A DNA stretch of 64,000 nt, taken from Planctomycetota bacterium. GTDB lineage: Bacteria > Planctomycetota > Phycisphaerae > UBA1845. The position numbers and the translations under genes were made by a program. Positions 42,827 through 52,547 of this stretch are shown here, one piece after another. The DNA is taken from positions 44,927 through 108,926 of the forward strand of contig JACQFE010000019.1 of assembly GCA_016200265.1 (NCBI GenBank), read 5' to 3'. The first letter of the stretch is position 1; each line of letters begins with the position of its first letter. Below the pieces are notes generated by a model, which made no database searches, was not told where the DNA came from, and worked only from the letters and a program-made list of their open reading frames with translations.

Positions 42827-43975
42827 TTACTTTTTCAATCGAATGGGAGTTGAGTCGGCGTTGCTGAGGATATCCACCAGCGCGCTCAAGTCGCGGGAGG
42901 TCAACGCGCCGTCGCCATCGATGTCCGTGCGATAGAGCGGAAGCCGTTTCGTGCCGTTCATGGCGTCGATCAGGGCCGACACGTCGTTCGAATTCGTCTC
43001 GCCATCGTTGTCGACGTCGCCGGGAAGCGCGCCGACTTTGAACTTGCCCGCGCTTGGGAAGGTGACCGTGGTCCAGGCCCCTGTGCGAATCGCATGATCG
43101 AGCGTGAGCACCACGACGCTGCCATCGGCGTTGACGCGAGTAATTTTCGGTGGAGAGGGTGAGCCGTCTTCAATGGTGAAGTCCTTTGGCGTGAGATCCT
43201 TCGGCGGAACATTCAGCGTGAGCTGGAGCGAATCCCAGGAATGACCGCTTTTATTGCGCCGCGCGTCCACCGCGCCATCCGGCGGATCTGTGGAGACGAT
43301 GCGGTTTTGGACGTTTTTCGTGGAGACTTCCACGATCAAGGGTTCCAGTTTCAGGCCATCGACGGATTTGTCTTCCGACGTGAGGAGGCTGGTCGCGTCC
43401 GGATTGGCGGAGAGCTTAATGGTGAACGTGCCATTCGCGTCGGGCGTCGCCTGCATGTTCAGGCCCATGCATTCATACTTCTTGCCGTCCTGTTTGCATC
43501 CGGGAGAGTCCGTGTCCTTGTTCAGCAGGACATTCATCCAGCGATAATCGGGGTGGCCTGCGTCCACGACGGGGAATGAATCGAGTCCCGGGAAAATGTA
43601 CTGCGGGGACTTTCTGTCGATGTAGGCGTTCGCGCCGTTGTCGGGCACTTTGTTGTAATCAACCGGTTGGACCGCGCCGCCTTCGCCGCTGGTGTATGAG
43701 GAGGAATCAATCATTGCCTGATAGCCGCGAAGCTTCTCACCCTTGGGAGACCAGTCGCGCAGCATCATTTTGATTTTGATGGTGTCGCCGGGGGCGATGC
43801 TGATGCGCGACATCGATCCGCCGGGAATGGGTTTCCCGTTGATTTCCGCCGCTTCGAGCGAATACACCGGGGCGGCGGTAGGCGGCGGTGCAGCGGGCTC
43901 CTCGGCGCGAAGATCTCGTGCGGTCAGAACAAATAACGCAATGACGATTGATCGGATGCGAATCGTGCGGAACAT
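42827..43975 (-). CDS. Secreted protein with cohesin-like N-domain and dockerin-like tail
   Basis: A 382-residue exported protein (signal peptide 1-24). Residues about 40-240 form a beta-rich domain whose opening ('IAPGDTIKIKMMLRDWSPKG', then 'YQAMIDSSSYTSGEGG') resembles the N-domain of the protein at 48948-52100. A second beta domain (about 245-325) follows. The last 60 residues hold two dockerin-like calcium loops, 'GDVDNDGETNSNDVSALIDA' and 'DIDGDGALTSRDLSALVDIL'. Dockerin modules bind cohesins; here they may attach proteins at the cell surface. The function is unknown. Confidence 0.82.
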   Translation of the reverse strand: MFRTIRIRSIVIALFVLTARDLRAEEPAAPPPTAAPVYSLEAAEINGKPIPGGSMSRISIAPGDTIKIKMMLRDWSPKGEKLRGYQAMIDSSSYTSGEGGAVQPVDYNKVPDNGANAYIDRKSPQYIFPGLDSFPVVDAGHPDYRWMNVLLNKDTDSPGCKQDGKKYECMGLNMQATPDANGTFTIKLSANPDATSLLTSEDKSVDGLKLEPLIVEVSTKNVQNRIVSTDPPDGAVDARRNKSGHSWDSLQLTLNVPPKDLTPKDFTIEDGSPSPPKITRVNADGSVVVLTLDHAIRTGAWTTVTFPSAGKFKVGALPGDVDNDGETNSNDVSALIDAMNGTKRLPLYRTDIDGDGALTSRDLSALVDILSNADSTPIRLKK

Positions 43976-44050
43976 GATTTCACCTTTCGAAACATCGTCC
44001 GCACGATCAGCGCCGCAACTGCTCCCATCGCGGTCGCGGCAACCCCGTCG

Positions 44051-46849
44051 TCACGGACAAGGAGTCGGACAGACATACGCTAGGCCTTTGAATGCGTCAA
44101 CCGCCGCCGCGATGTCAGAGATATTGATGACCTGTTGCGGGACGCATCCATTGGATGCCCCACCCACGAGGTCAAGGCGATAGACGGGCAGCGCCGTGGG
44201 AACTTGCTTGAAGCCGTCCACAATGGCCGACACGTCGCGAATGTCCGGCTGGTCTGTCGGTGAAGGCGGGTTAAATGGATCAACTACGTCGCCGGGATGC
44301 CGGGTGATGGTCTCGGTGGCCCCGGAAAGCGCCGGTGAACCCGGCGTGCCGTAATCGGCCATCACTTCGTAAATTGTGGATGGAACAACGTCCAAACCCG
44401 TCACGTGCACGGTCGTTCCCCATTGGTTGGATCTCAGGTAAGCTGCATTTGCTGGATTATCCACCAATAAGGCAATGTCGTTTGGATCAGGCGCTCCGAC
44501 ATATTTCGCGGTTGAATTCGCACAGCTCGGTTTCACCATCAAAGCAAACGGGAAACCGGCGACCGGTGGAGTCACATCGAGATATCGAGGCGTCGCGCCG
44601 AAGCTGCCGGCCTCCGCCGGGACGATTCGGTAAACGAATCCGCCGGTGCCCGCCGGTCCGATGGAGTTCGACGCACAAACGTAGAGTTCGCCATCGCTAT
44701 CGCGTCCAAAGCCCTTGAGGGCCTGGTGCAGGTGCGAGCCGCTAAAGGCGCCACCCGGAATCGTGCCTGCCGGACGGACATTGAATTCCTTGCGAACGTA
44801 GGTATCCGGGCCGGTCAAATCGAAATAATACAATCGGCCCGTCGGTCCGAAATCCGCGCTGAAGTCGCCAAACACATACTTGCCGTAAAGCGGCGGATAG
44901 GCCGATCCGCGATAGACGAAACCGCCGACGATCGCCAGACCGCCTTCGTTGTTGCACAAGCCGCGAGCGATGTTGCAGGTCAATCCGTAGAACGCGCAGT
45001 CGGCGTCCGAGTTGCAGCCTTCGGGATGGATGTACTCCATCACCGGGTTTAGCAGCGGCTCTCCGAGCGGTCCGGTGGTGGCGCAGGATGCGGGAGGATG
45101 GAGCGTGTCGAAAGCGTCGAAGCAATGCAGAGCTTCGCGGATCACCCAGCCGTAGTTGCCTCCGTTTTGAACGATATCGACTTCTTCGAACAAGTCCTGT
45201 CCGACTTCGCCGAGGTAGAGTTTCCCATCGCCCCCGAGCTGGTCATCAAACGAGAATCGGAACGGGTTTCTCAATCCTGACGCATAAATCGTCGCAAGTC
45301 CGTCCACGCCGTCAGCGAATGGATTGTCTGCGGGAATGCCGTAAGGCAAAGGATTCTGAGGATTGTCCACGTCGATGCGGTGCATCTTGCCCAAAGCGGC
45401 CTGCATGTTCTGACCATTGCCGTTGGGACCGTGTGACGGTGGGTTGTCACTCAATCCGTCATTGGCGCCGCCGCCGTCGCCGAGGGAGAAATAAAGATAG
45501 CCGTCGGGCCCGAACATGACCTGTCCGGCGTTGTGGTTGAACTGCGGTTTATCCGCGCGGAAGAGGATGACCTCTGAATTGAAATCGGCGACGTTGCTGG
45601 TGTGGGGATCGCCGGTCACGCTGTATTGGGCCAACACTTCCTCATGGCAACCGGGGTCAAAGCCGGAAAGGTCGCACGGTTCGGTGCCGGTGCTTGCACG
45701 GGGATGACTGTAGCGAACGTAGAATTTTCCGTTGTTCAAATAATTCGGGTGGAAGGCCAGGCCAAGCAGTCCCCGTTCGTCATAGAAACTGCCCAATGGA
45801 ATAATCCTGCTCGAAATGTCCAGAAACGGCGTGGGAAGAACGGATCCGTTTTGGAGCACGGTGATCTGACCATTCTGATCCACGATGAAGAGTCGATCGT
45901 CGCCGGCGTTGGTGACGATGAGCGGCGAAGGGAGACCGGATGCGACGACTTGCAATCCGATTGGGAAATCGGGATCTGGAGGCGGGACACACGGCGGATT
46001 GATCGTCGCGCAGGTGGAGTTGTTTCCACCGTATCTGCCGCCACCGCCCTGACAGGCGGATTGAGTCTGTGTCTCCGTGCAAACTCCTGTTTGATCCCTG
46101 CAGCACGCTCCGGTGGGCGGCGGCACGCAAGGCGGTGCCGAGAGGCATGCCGGATCGGCGCAGTCGATCAGGTTGTTGCAATCATTGTCAATGCCGTCGG
46201 TGCAGTTTTCCGTCGCACCGGGGTGAATGGCGGGATTGTTGTCGTTGCAGTCCGTGGCCGAACCATGCAAACACGATGCGTTCCCAGGGCTTCCATATCC
46301 GTCGCCGTCGTTGTCGATGCACGACGCATCCACTGAGCCGGTGCTGCCGGCGAAGTTGGTCGGCGAGTTGGGACCAGTGACGAAAGTATGCGTCGTGAAA
46401 TTGGTGATCTGGATGGAGCTCGTGCCGTTGGTGGGGAGCGCGCCGCTGCCGTAGGTGAAATTGTCGTAATTGAACACCGGGGCCCAGTGGATCGTGTCGC
46501 CGTTGACGGCGAAGAAGTGCGCCGGAATGATAAAGTCCGGCGTGGGTGCCCCGGGAAGCGCGGCGAACGCCGAAGTCGCGAACAGAATGAACTTGTTCGC
46601 CGTGTTGCCGACGATGTTGCTGGGAACGGTAAAGGAGCTTCCGTTGACCTGATCTGTCATGGTCTTCCCGCCCAGGGCGTTTTCAAAGGAAGAGCCGAGG
46701 CTCTCTTTCAATTCGATGAACTGAACCGTTCCGTTCGCGTTGCTGAAGATCTCGTTGATTCGCCAGAGGTGCGACGCCGCACGCGCGGAAACCGTCGAGA
46801 ATGCCGACACCAAGAACACGCCAAGACACATGCGACCTAGAGACTTCAT
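44051..46849 (-). CDS. Secreted sugar-dehydrogenase-like beta-propeller with dockerin-like tail
   Basis: A 932-residue exported protein. The ATG at 46849 was chosen because AGGAGG lies eight bases before it. After the signal peptide (1-24) comes a lamin-tail-like beta domain (25-160). A MopE-type metal-binding stretch follows ('CIDNDGDGYGSPG', 'DCNDNNPAIHPGATENC', 'GIDNDCNNLID'; about 180-235), then a cysteine motif 'GACCRDQTGVC'. The glucose/sorbosone dehydrogenase propeller spans about 295-740 ('DDRLFIVDQNGQITVL', 'ERGLLGLAFHPNY', 'GYLYFSLGDGGG'). Homologues use PQQ to oxidise sugars. The tail ends with two dockerin-like segments ('DQPDIRDVSAIVDGFKQVP', 'ISDIAAAVDAFKGLAY'). No electron acceptor is fused. 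Confidence 0.88.
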   Translation of the reverse strand: MKSLGRMCLGVFLVSAFSTVSARAASHLWRINEIFSNANGTVQFIELKESLGSSFENALGGKTMTDQVNGSSFTVPSNIVGNTANKFILFATSAFAALPGAPTPDFIIPAHFFAVNGDTIHWAPVFNYDNFTYGSGALPTNGTSSIQITNFTTHTFVTGPNSPTNFAGSTGSVDASCIDNDGDGYGSPGNASCLHGSATDCNDNNPAIHPGATENCTDGIDNDCNNLIDCADPACLSAPPCVPPPTGACCRDQTGVCTETQTQSACQGGGGRYGGNNSTCATINPPCVPPPDPDFPIGLQVVASGLPSPLIVTNAGDDRLFIVDQNGQITVLQNGSVLPTPFLDISSRIIPLGSFYDERGLLGLAFHPNYLNNGKFYVRYSHPRASTGTEPCDLSGFDPGCHEEVLAQYSVTGDPHTSNVADFNSEVILFRADKPQFNHNAGQVMFGPDGYLYFSLGDGGGANDGLSDNPPSHGPNGNGQNMQAALGKMHRIDVDNPQNPLPYGIPADNPFADGVDGLATIYASGLRNPFRFSFDDQLGGDGKLYLGEVGQDLFEEVDIVQNGGNYGWVIREALHCFDAFDTLHPPASCATTGPLGEPLLNPVMEYIHPEGCNSDADCAFYGLTCNIARGLCNNEGGLAIVGGFVYRGSAYPPLYGKYVFGDFSADFGPTGRLYYFDLTGPDTYVRKEFNVRPAGTIPGGAFSGSHLHQALKGFGRDSDGELYVCASNSIGPAGTGGFVYRIVPAEAGSFGATPRYLDVTPPVAGFPFALMVKPSCANSTAKYVGAPDPNDIALLVDNPANAAYLRSNQWGTTVHVTGLDVVPSTIYEVMADYGTPGSPALSGATETITRHPGDVVDPFNPPSPTDQPDIRDVSAIVDGFKQVPTALPVYRLDLVGGASNGCVPQQVINISDIAAAVDAFKGLAYVCPTPCP

Positions 46850-47267
46850 GGATTTTCCTCCTATCAAGACGTTGTAGTGAAAAAGTGTGCGGGAATTGAC
46901 GGCGAGGGCGTGCAGTCAGCGCGCTTGACGCTCAACAATGTCACTATTGCGGTGAGCGACGCTGTGTATCTGCCAATTCCCAGCATGATTCCAATCTCCC
47001 TTCCAATCAGTGATTTGGTCTCCCCATACGCTCGAGTCGAAGCGCATTGCCGCTCTGGATTCTTCGCAATTGAAAGTCGAGCGAAACGGCGACTCTTGAG
47101 AATTCCGAATCGGGACGGCATCACGAAGATGCCCTTATCTTCGGGAAGATGTCTTCGTGCGCCGACCCGCACTCGCCCCACCGTTTGCACTATGTCTGCG
47201 AACGGCGAAGGTCATGCAGATAACCGCACAATTATTGGCGATCTTGAGTGGGGTCAGCGCGCACCGG
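46850..47267. other. Intergenic region with hairpin
   Basis: 418 bases between the propeller gene start and the anti-sigma gene end. CACGAAGA (47122-47129) and TCTTCGTG (47152-47159) are perfect inverted repeats with further pairing inside. No clear promoter and no gene. Confidence 0.45.
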
Positions 47268-48095
47268 CTATGGAGTCTGTCTTGCACCGTCCGCAGAGTC
47301 CTTCTGCCAGCGGGAAGGTCCCCCATCGGTCGGTCTTGCGACACTAGTGTCGTAAAGATGGAATAAATCGAGAAGATGTGGAGAATTCAATTGAGTGAAT
47401 TCGTAGAGGACTGCATCGCCAATCCTGCGTTGGAAAAGATGGAAGCCCGGAGTGGCCGGTTTCCAGCCGCCTGGATCCCTGGCTGCCCGATCCGCGAAAA
47501 CAAGGACCTCGGAATTCTCGACGCGAGCGAGGAGGTAGAGCGTACCTGGAGTAATGCAGTTGCAAATGCTCAACCCATACGTGTGGACGTTGGGTGATGC
47601 TTCCGCCAGAAGCAGCCGCGAGCCTGTGGACCGCCGGAAAAACGAGGCGAATTCATCTTCGTCCTTGCATACCCAGGCCGGCTTGAAGCCCGCAGCGACC
47701 GCATCGTGATACACAGAATCCATGCTTCGCCAAGGCTGCACCTGGTATGGATCGTTGGTCGAATTCGTTCTGAACAGACCAGAAAATCGCCAAACGCCAA
47801 TGATGCAAAGCGCAACAACAGCCGCAAGCGCGAATCGCCGTGCAAACGCGGAAACGGCGACTGCTCCCGGCAGCGTGCGATGGTCCCTGTGGGGTGATTC
47901 AAGCACATGTTCGAGAACGCGATTCGGAGCCGGTGACGCAAAGAGGCGATTAAGTGATGCGTTAACGTGCTTCTGACCTTCCATGGCGGCGCGGACCGTT
48001 GAGTCACCGGACTTGATCGAAAATTCGGTGACCTGCGCTTGGGTCAACAGCCCATCCAGAAGTGCGTCAATCGTTGGTTCCATTGCTTTGCTCAT
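47268..48095 (-). CDS. Membrane anti-sigma factor-like protein
   Basis: A 275-residue protein with a cytosolic N-terminal part (1-85), one membrane helix (about 87-106) and an outer domain of about 165 residues. Its start overlaps the stop of an ECF sigma factor gene by four bases (ATGA). That genetic coupling and the topology define most anti-sigma factors. The N-terminal part lacks the zinc-binding HxxxCxxC motif, so it would be a non-ZAS type. The outer domain ('SSFFRRSTGS'-like text, 'YLLARVENSEVLVFADRAAR') could sense a signal outside. Assigned mainly from context. Confidence 0.7.
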   Translation of the reverse strand: MSKAMEPTIDALLDGLLTQAQVTEFSIKSGDSTVRAAMEGQKHVNASLNRLFASPAPNRVLEHVLESPHRDHRTLPGAVAVSAFARRFALAAVVALCIIGVWRFSGLFRTNSTNDPYQVQPWRSMDSVYHDAVAAGFKPAWVCKDEDEFASFFRRSTGSRLLLAEASPNVHTYGLSICNCITPGTLYLLARVENSEVLVFADRAARDPGGWKPATPGFHLFQRRIGDAVLYEFTQLNSPHLLDLFHLYDTSVARPTDGGPSRWQKDSADGARQTP

Positions 48096-48724
48096 TCTTT
48101 CGGAAGTCCGACGTCAAAATTAGATCCATGTGTTTCGGTTCGTTCCGCCCAGACCGTTGCCAATCGTTCACGGAGGTGCTGGCGAGTTCGGTGCACATGG
48201 CTCATGGCAGTGCCTTCCGGGATTTCGAGAACGGCCGCGATTTCTGAATACTCCATTCCTTCCAGTGTGCGAAGCAACAAGCAGGCACGGGCGATTTCGG
48301 TCACACTTTCCAGTGCGGCGAGGACGCGCGAATCGAAAGACGCCTTGTGGTCTGGAAATCTCGCATGCTCTGGATGTTCAGTTGAATCTCTCTCGTTTCG
48401 CGCCGACACCGCATTCAAGCTATCCGCATTGCCCGTCACGGCTCGTCGGCGGCGCTCACTGCGTGCTCGATTCAAGGCCACGTTTCGTACGATCCGTCCC
48501 GCCCAAGCCTTGAAATTCGTGCCGGGTGTGAACTGATCGAGCTTTTCCAAGGCGATGATCGCGGCTTCTTGAACGACATCTTCAGCGAGACTTGCGTCTC
48601 CGATAATACCGGCTGCAATCAGCCACAAGGCACGAAACGATGCGCGAAATTCGGCGGCAAATTCAGCGGTGCGGGGACAGTGCGCGCGCAAAGAAGTCTC
48701 CGTAAGGGTCGTCGTCAGGTTCAC
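48092..48724 (-). CDS. ECF-type RNA polymerase sigma factor
   Basis: A 210-residue extracytoplasmic-function sigma factor. Region 2 (about 28-95) has 'IIGDASLAEDVVQEAAIIAL' and 'NFKAWAGRIVRNVALNRARS' for -10 recognition. Region 4 (about 140-200) has 'LLLRTLEGMEYSEIAAVLEI' and 'GTAMSHVHRTRQHLRERL', the -35 helix-turn-helix. The start codon is GTG with GGGAGG upstream. It is coupled to the membrane anti-sigma factor. Genes for large secreted proteins lie on both sides, which are possible targets (inference). Confidence 0.92.
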   Translation of the reverse strand: MNLTTTLTETSLRAHCPRTAEFAAEFRASFRALWLIAAGIIGDASLAEDVVQEAAIIALEKLDQFTPGTNFKAWAGRIVRNVALNRARSERRRRAVTGNADSLNAVSARNERDSTEHPEHARFPDHKASFDSRVLAALESVTEIARACLLLRTLEGMEYSEIAAVLEIPEGTAMSHVHRTRQHLRERLATVWAERTETHGSNFDVGLPKE

Positions 48725-48735
48725 CGCAGCCTCCC

Positions 48736-48754
48736 GTCACCGTTATATGTCACC
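48736..48754. promoter_or_regulatory. GTCACC direct repeats upstream of the sigma factor
   Basis: GTCACC occurs at 48736-48741 and 48749-48754, thirteen bases apart, just before the sigma gene start. On the coding strand they read GGTGAC twice. They may be a regulator site or part of an autoregulated promoter. Confidence 0.3.
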
Positions 48755-48840
48755 TGACTGTTCTTGACTTGCAATCTTATTGAATCGAATGACCGTTTGA
48801 ATGGTTTGCTGTGTGGCAAGAGGCATCGGTCCCAGCCCAA

Positions 48841-48877
48841 TAAAAAGACCGCCCCGGATCCGATCCGGAACGGTCTT
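48841..48877 (-). terminator. Rho-independent terminator for the 48948-52100 gene
   Basis: On the minus strand AAGACCG and CGGTCTT enclose GGATC/GATCC pairing, followed by TTTTTA. It lies about 70 bases after the stop of the large cysteine-rich gene, on the correct strand. Confidence 0.8.
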
Positions 48878-48947
48878 CACTCCTACCAGGCTGCACACGG
48901 CTCAGAGCGTGTCTTGAATCGCACGCAAGCGACCGTGTAATAGCGCC

Positions 48948-51900
48948 TTAGTGGCAAGGCAATCCGCACGGATACGTCCCTATCCTGAACGCGTCCACCA
49001 CCGTAGCAATATCAATAATGTTGATCCGATGATCTGGCGTGCAAGGAAATAAGTCTCCCTGAATGATGGGTAGCGCCGATGGAATTTCGCGGAACATGTC
49101 CACGACAGCAGCGACGTCTCGGATGTCAACAACACCGTCCTGGTTCACGTCCCCCCAGAGATACGTCTTCGCGGTGCCCGGAGAGGTCAAGAAAGCGCCG
49201 CATTCGGCTTGCACGTTATATGTCGTGTTCGGAACGATGTCCGGATCCTGACATACCACGGTTCCCCAGGCGCTGGGAAGCATGGAAACAGGGCTCGCGA
49301 CGAAGTGACCCGTGCCGTCAATATACTTGTGAAGACATGGATAATCCGGTGAGGTCACAAGGAGCGCCACCGGCGCCACCGAACCTTGAAGTTGAGGAGT
49401 CGCGGAAATATATCGCGGGCTCAGCGCGGCGACGATCGGAGGTTGAGGAATCGGCGTTCCGACGCAGACGCCGTTTGAACACGCGTCGCCACCCGTGCAG
49501 ACATTGCCGTCGTCACAGGCGAGGCCGTTAATTCGATGGTTGATCAAGCAGACGCCCTGTCCGTTACAGGTATCCGGCTTGTCGCACTGGCTCGACGATT
49601 GGTCGCCACATTGATGTCCCGGACCTTCGAGGTTTGAAGCGCAACTGCCAGCCCCGTCACAGGAGTCCGGGCGGTCACATTCCGTGCTCTTTGGGTCGCC
49701 GCAGGCAAGGCCGACGGGCTCCGGCGGGTGGATGCACGAGCCTGAACTGCAGAAGTTCTTGGTGCAAACGTTCGGCGGTACTTCATCCGAGCAAGGAATG
49801 TTGTCCGTCTTGTGATTGGATTCGCACACGCCCGCGCCGTCGCAGGCATCCGGGTTGTCGCATTCGCCCGAAGCATTGTTGCCGCATTGTGAGCCTTCCA
49901 TGCGAGGTGACCAGCTCGTGGTCGAGATGTCTGGAATACATGCCTGACAATCGTTCGCCGGGTTCAAATCATCTTCCGCGTAACAGAACCCATCGATGAG
50001 GCAATCGCTCACCGGGCGGATGTTGAGCAATATGTTGCCCTTGTTGTTCATGAATCCGGCGACACGAATGATGTACGTCTGTCCGGCGGTCGCGTTGAAG
50101 AACAATGCGGATTGCAGGCCGACGCCGCTGTCATCGTCGCAGGCGATTTCCACGCCGCCATCCGCGGGGCATTTCGTGTAGATCGAAAGGACGGTGTCGT
50201 TCACGGGCTGCAGGTTGCTGCCGGTCGTGCTGACGAACACGACACCCGTGCAAATCGGTGTAAATTTGAACCAGACGTCATTGTTGGAGTCGGGTTGGCA
50301 GGAGGCCTCACCGTCGTCCGGACCTCCGGAATTGTTGTTGCTGACGTTGCTACCCACAACGACGTCAACTGCAAACGGGCAGTTGGAGTTGCAGTCCGGA
50401 TCGGGAACGCCTGCGCAGACATCATTCGTGCAGGTGTCCACTCCGATGCCCGGCCGCCCGGTTCCGGTACACGCGTTGCCGTCGTTGCAAATGCTTCCGT
50501 CCGGACGAATCGTCCAGTTGGTCGCGTTCGAAGCGCTATTGCAAGCCTCGCACTGATTGGCTGGATTCAGGTCACCATCGGAATAGCAAACGCCGGCGAT
50601 CAAGCAGCGCCCCGAGATAAGGGTGTGATCGCACTTGTGCTGGCTTTCGTTGCAAGAGTCGGCGGTGCAGGTCAGAAGATCATCGCAATTTCGTGGAGTG
50701 CCGCCGCCGCAGATTGCGTTCGTGCATTTTTCATTGACGGTGCAGAAAAGGCTGTCGTCGCAGGGTGTGTTGTTGGCGATATTATTTGAAAGGCATGCGC
50801 CGGCGCCGTTGCACGTGTCGGGATTATCGCAGGGGCCCGACGAGAAGTTGCCGCACGGCGTGCCAGTGCTTCGCAAATTGCCAAGACATGTGCCGTTACC
50901 GTCGCAGGTATCCGCACCGTTGCAATCGGTGTTGGTGGGATCGCCGCAGGGCGTGCCCGCAGTTAGCAGGTTGCTCTTGCACAGTCCATTCCCGTCGCAA
51001 GTGTCGGGAAGATTGCACTGGCTGCTCGTTTGACTGCCGCATGCCGTGCCTGAAGAACTGTTCGGATGGCTAACCACACCCGTGGTTGTGTCGCACAGGT
51101 CCTGCGTGCACTGGTTGCCATCACTCAAATTGGTTGTGCTGCCGTTCGCGGGGTTGCAGCATTGCGTGGCGGTGTTGTAGTTGGGCGTGTTGACACAGGC
51201 TCCCTGTTGATTGCACGTGTCCGCCGTGCAGGCGTTGTTATCATTGCACTGCGCCGCGGTCGAGCAAAGGACCGTGATCTTGGCCGCTTGCAGGACAATC
51301 GGTGTGATATTGACGTTGTTGTCGTCCGTCATGAAGCTGAAATCACCACCGGGGACAAGCGAAAAAGTATACGTTCCGATCGCATTGGATGGCACATCGA
51401 CGACAATGGTGGCGCCATATTTCACGGTTCCATCGTCAAATGTCGATCCCGGCGGCACGACAACGGCCCCGAAGCGCCAACCGAGAGTACTCAAATCCAC
51501 CGCGACAATAACGCCGCTACCGCCCTGCGAAGATTCCTCGTTGATATGCACCCAGTCATTTCGCGTCGTATTGATGAATCCGGGATCGCAAACCTGACCT
51601 GTGCCCGCGGGACAACTTGACCCTGCTTCATATTTGAATGTGCAGGTCTCGATGCAAGTGCCGCCGCCGGTGCATTGTGAATTGCTATTGCAGGGCGTAT
51701 TGTTGTTCGTGCCGCCTTCGCAAATTTTGCTTGAGCAAAGCCCACTTCCCGGGCAATTTGCGGCATTTGTGCATGCATTCCCATTGTTCGAACCGCCAAT
51801 GCAGACCTTTGCACATCCTTGCGCAGCAGGAGTCAGCGCGGCGCCAAGTCCGCTTGACCAACTGTTCGAATCCAGCTTCACCTGCCACGATTTTAAGAAG

Positions 51901-52100
51901 CTTGGTCCCCAGCCGGAAAGCTGGACATTCAGGAATACCCGCTGATTTCCGCCGGTGAGCTTGATCTCATCTCCGACGATTGTGTTTGTTCCACTCGCGC
52001 TGACCGGGTGGATTTTCATGATGGCCGCGTTCGCACCTGTCGCGCCAACGAAAAACAGAATAAGCGCCGCCGCGATCGCACTTCGTTGGGATTGTCTCAT
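48948..52100 (-). CDS. Large cysteine-repeat secreted protein with dockerin-like tail
   Basis: A 1050-residue exported protein. The ATG at 52100 was chosen from GGAGG eight bases upstream and the signal peptide (about 1-25, 'AIAAALILFFVGATGANA'). The N-domain (about 26-260) matches the start of the 42827-43975 protein ('VQLSGWGPSFLKSWQVKLDS'). Then come more than a dozen cysteine repeats ('DGNQCTQDLC', 'GADTCDGNGTC', 'NPDTCNGAGAC'). A pre-peptidase-like beta domain sits inside them ('NNDVWFKFTPICTG'). The tail has 'LSPRYISATPQ', 'WGDVNQDGVVDIRDVAAVVD' and 'NIIDIATVVDAFR'. Probably an adhesin or matrix protein; the function is not known. Confidence 0.85.
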   Translation of the reverse strand: MRQSQRSAIAAALILFFVGATGANAAIMKIHPVSASGTNTIVGDEIKLTGGNQRVFLNVQLSGWGPSFLKSWQVKLDSNSWSSGLGAALTPAAQGCAKVCIGGSNNGNACTNAANCPGSGLCSSKICEGGTNNNTPCNSNSQCTGGGTCIETCTFKYEAGSSCPAGTGQVCDPGFINTTRNDWVHINEESSQGGSGVIVAVDLSTLGWRFGAVVVPPGSTFDDGTVKYGATIVVDVPSNAIGTYTFSLVPGGDFSFMTDDNNVNITPIVLQAAKITVLCSTAAQCNDNNACTADTCNQQGACVNTPNYNTATQCCNPANGSTTNLSDGNQCTQDLCDTTTGVVSHPNSSSGTACGSQTSSQCNLPDTCDGNGLCKSNLLTAGTPCGDPTNTDCNGADTCDGNGTCLGNLRSTGTPCGNFSSGPCDNPDTCNGAGACLSNNIANNTPCDDSLFCTVNEKCTNAICGGGTPRNCDDLLTCTADSCNESQHKCDHTLISGRCLIAGVCYSDGDLNPANQCEACNSASNATNWTIRPDGSICNDGNACTGTGRPGIGVDTCTNDVCAGVPDPDCNSNCPFAVDVVVGSNVSNNNSGGPDDGEASCQPDSNNDVWFKFTPICTGVVFVSTTGSNLQPVNDTVLSIYTKCPADGGVEIACDDDSGVGLQSALFFNATAGQTYIIRVAGFMNNKGNILLNIRPVSDCLIDGFCYAEDDLNPANDCQACIPDISTTSWSPRMEGSQCGNNASGECDNPDACDGAGVCESNHKTDNIPCSDEVPPNVCTKNFCSSGSCIHPPEPVGLACGDPKSTECDRPDSCDGAGSCASNLEGPGHQCGDQSSSQCDKPDTCNGQGVCLINHRINGLACDDGNVCTGGDACSNGVCVGTPIPQPPIVAALSPRYISATPQLQGSVAPVALLVTSPDYPCLHKYIDGTGHFVASPVSMLPSAWGTVVCQDPDIVPNTTYNVQAECGAFLTSPGTAKTYLWGDVNQDGVVDIRDVAAVVDMFREIPSALPIIQGDLFPCTPDHRINIIDIATVVDAFRIGTYPCGLPCH

Positions 52101-52547
52101 CGATCCGTCCTCCGAAAAGTCCATTCCGCCTTCGCCGATATTTCTTCCATCCAAGCAAGCCACGGACGCGTTGCAAGCATGCAAATCAGCAACCGCGCCC
52201 GAACATTTCAAATCCAGGAAATGGTCACGAGCTAAAGCAGTTTTCCTGTAAGCACCCACAAACGACTCGCGCCTCACCCCGACCACTTTGCGTAAAACTC
52301 ATTCTACCCCTGAAAATTGTCTACCGCCCTTGTACCAGAATTTTCGGACGTTGTCCAGTAATTTCCGGTGGGAGGATCGAAAAGACAGAGTGCCGGTTCG
52401 AGTACCTACGATCCATTTCATCCAATTCCACACCCCAACTTCGAAATGGGCCATGGTAATGTTGATCGTTATTGCCAGGATTCAACGGCCAAACTGTAAT
52501 TTGCGTCCGATTCGAGCCAATCGTACGGCTTCGGTCGAGTGCGATAC
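52101..52547. other. Intergenic region between two giant genes
   Basis: 447 bases between same-strand genes. A promoter for the 52100 gene should lie here, but no clear match was seen. No gene or repeat was recognised. Confidence 0.4.
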
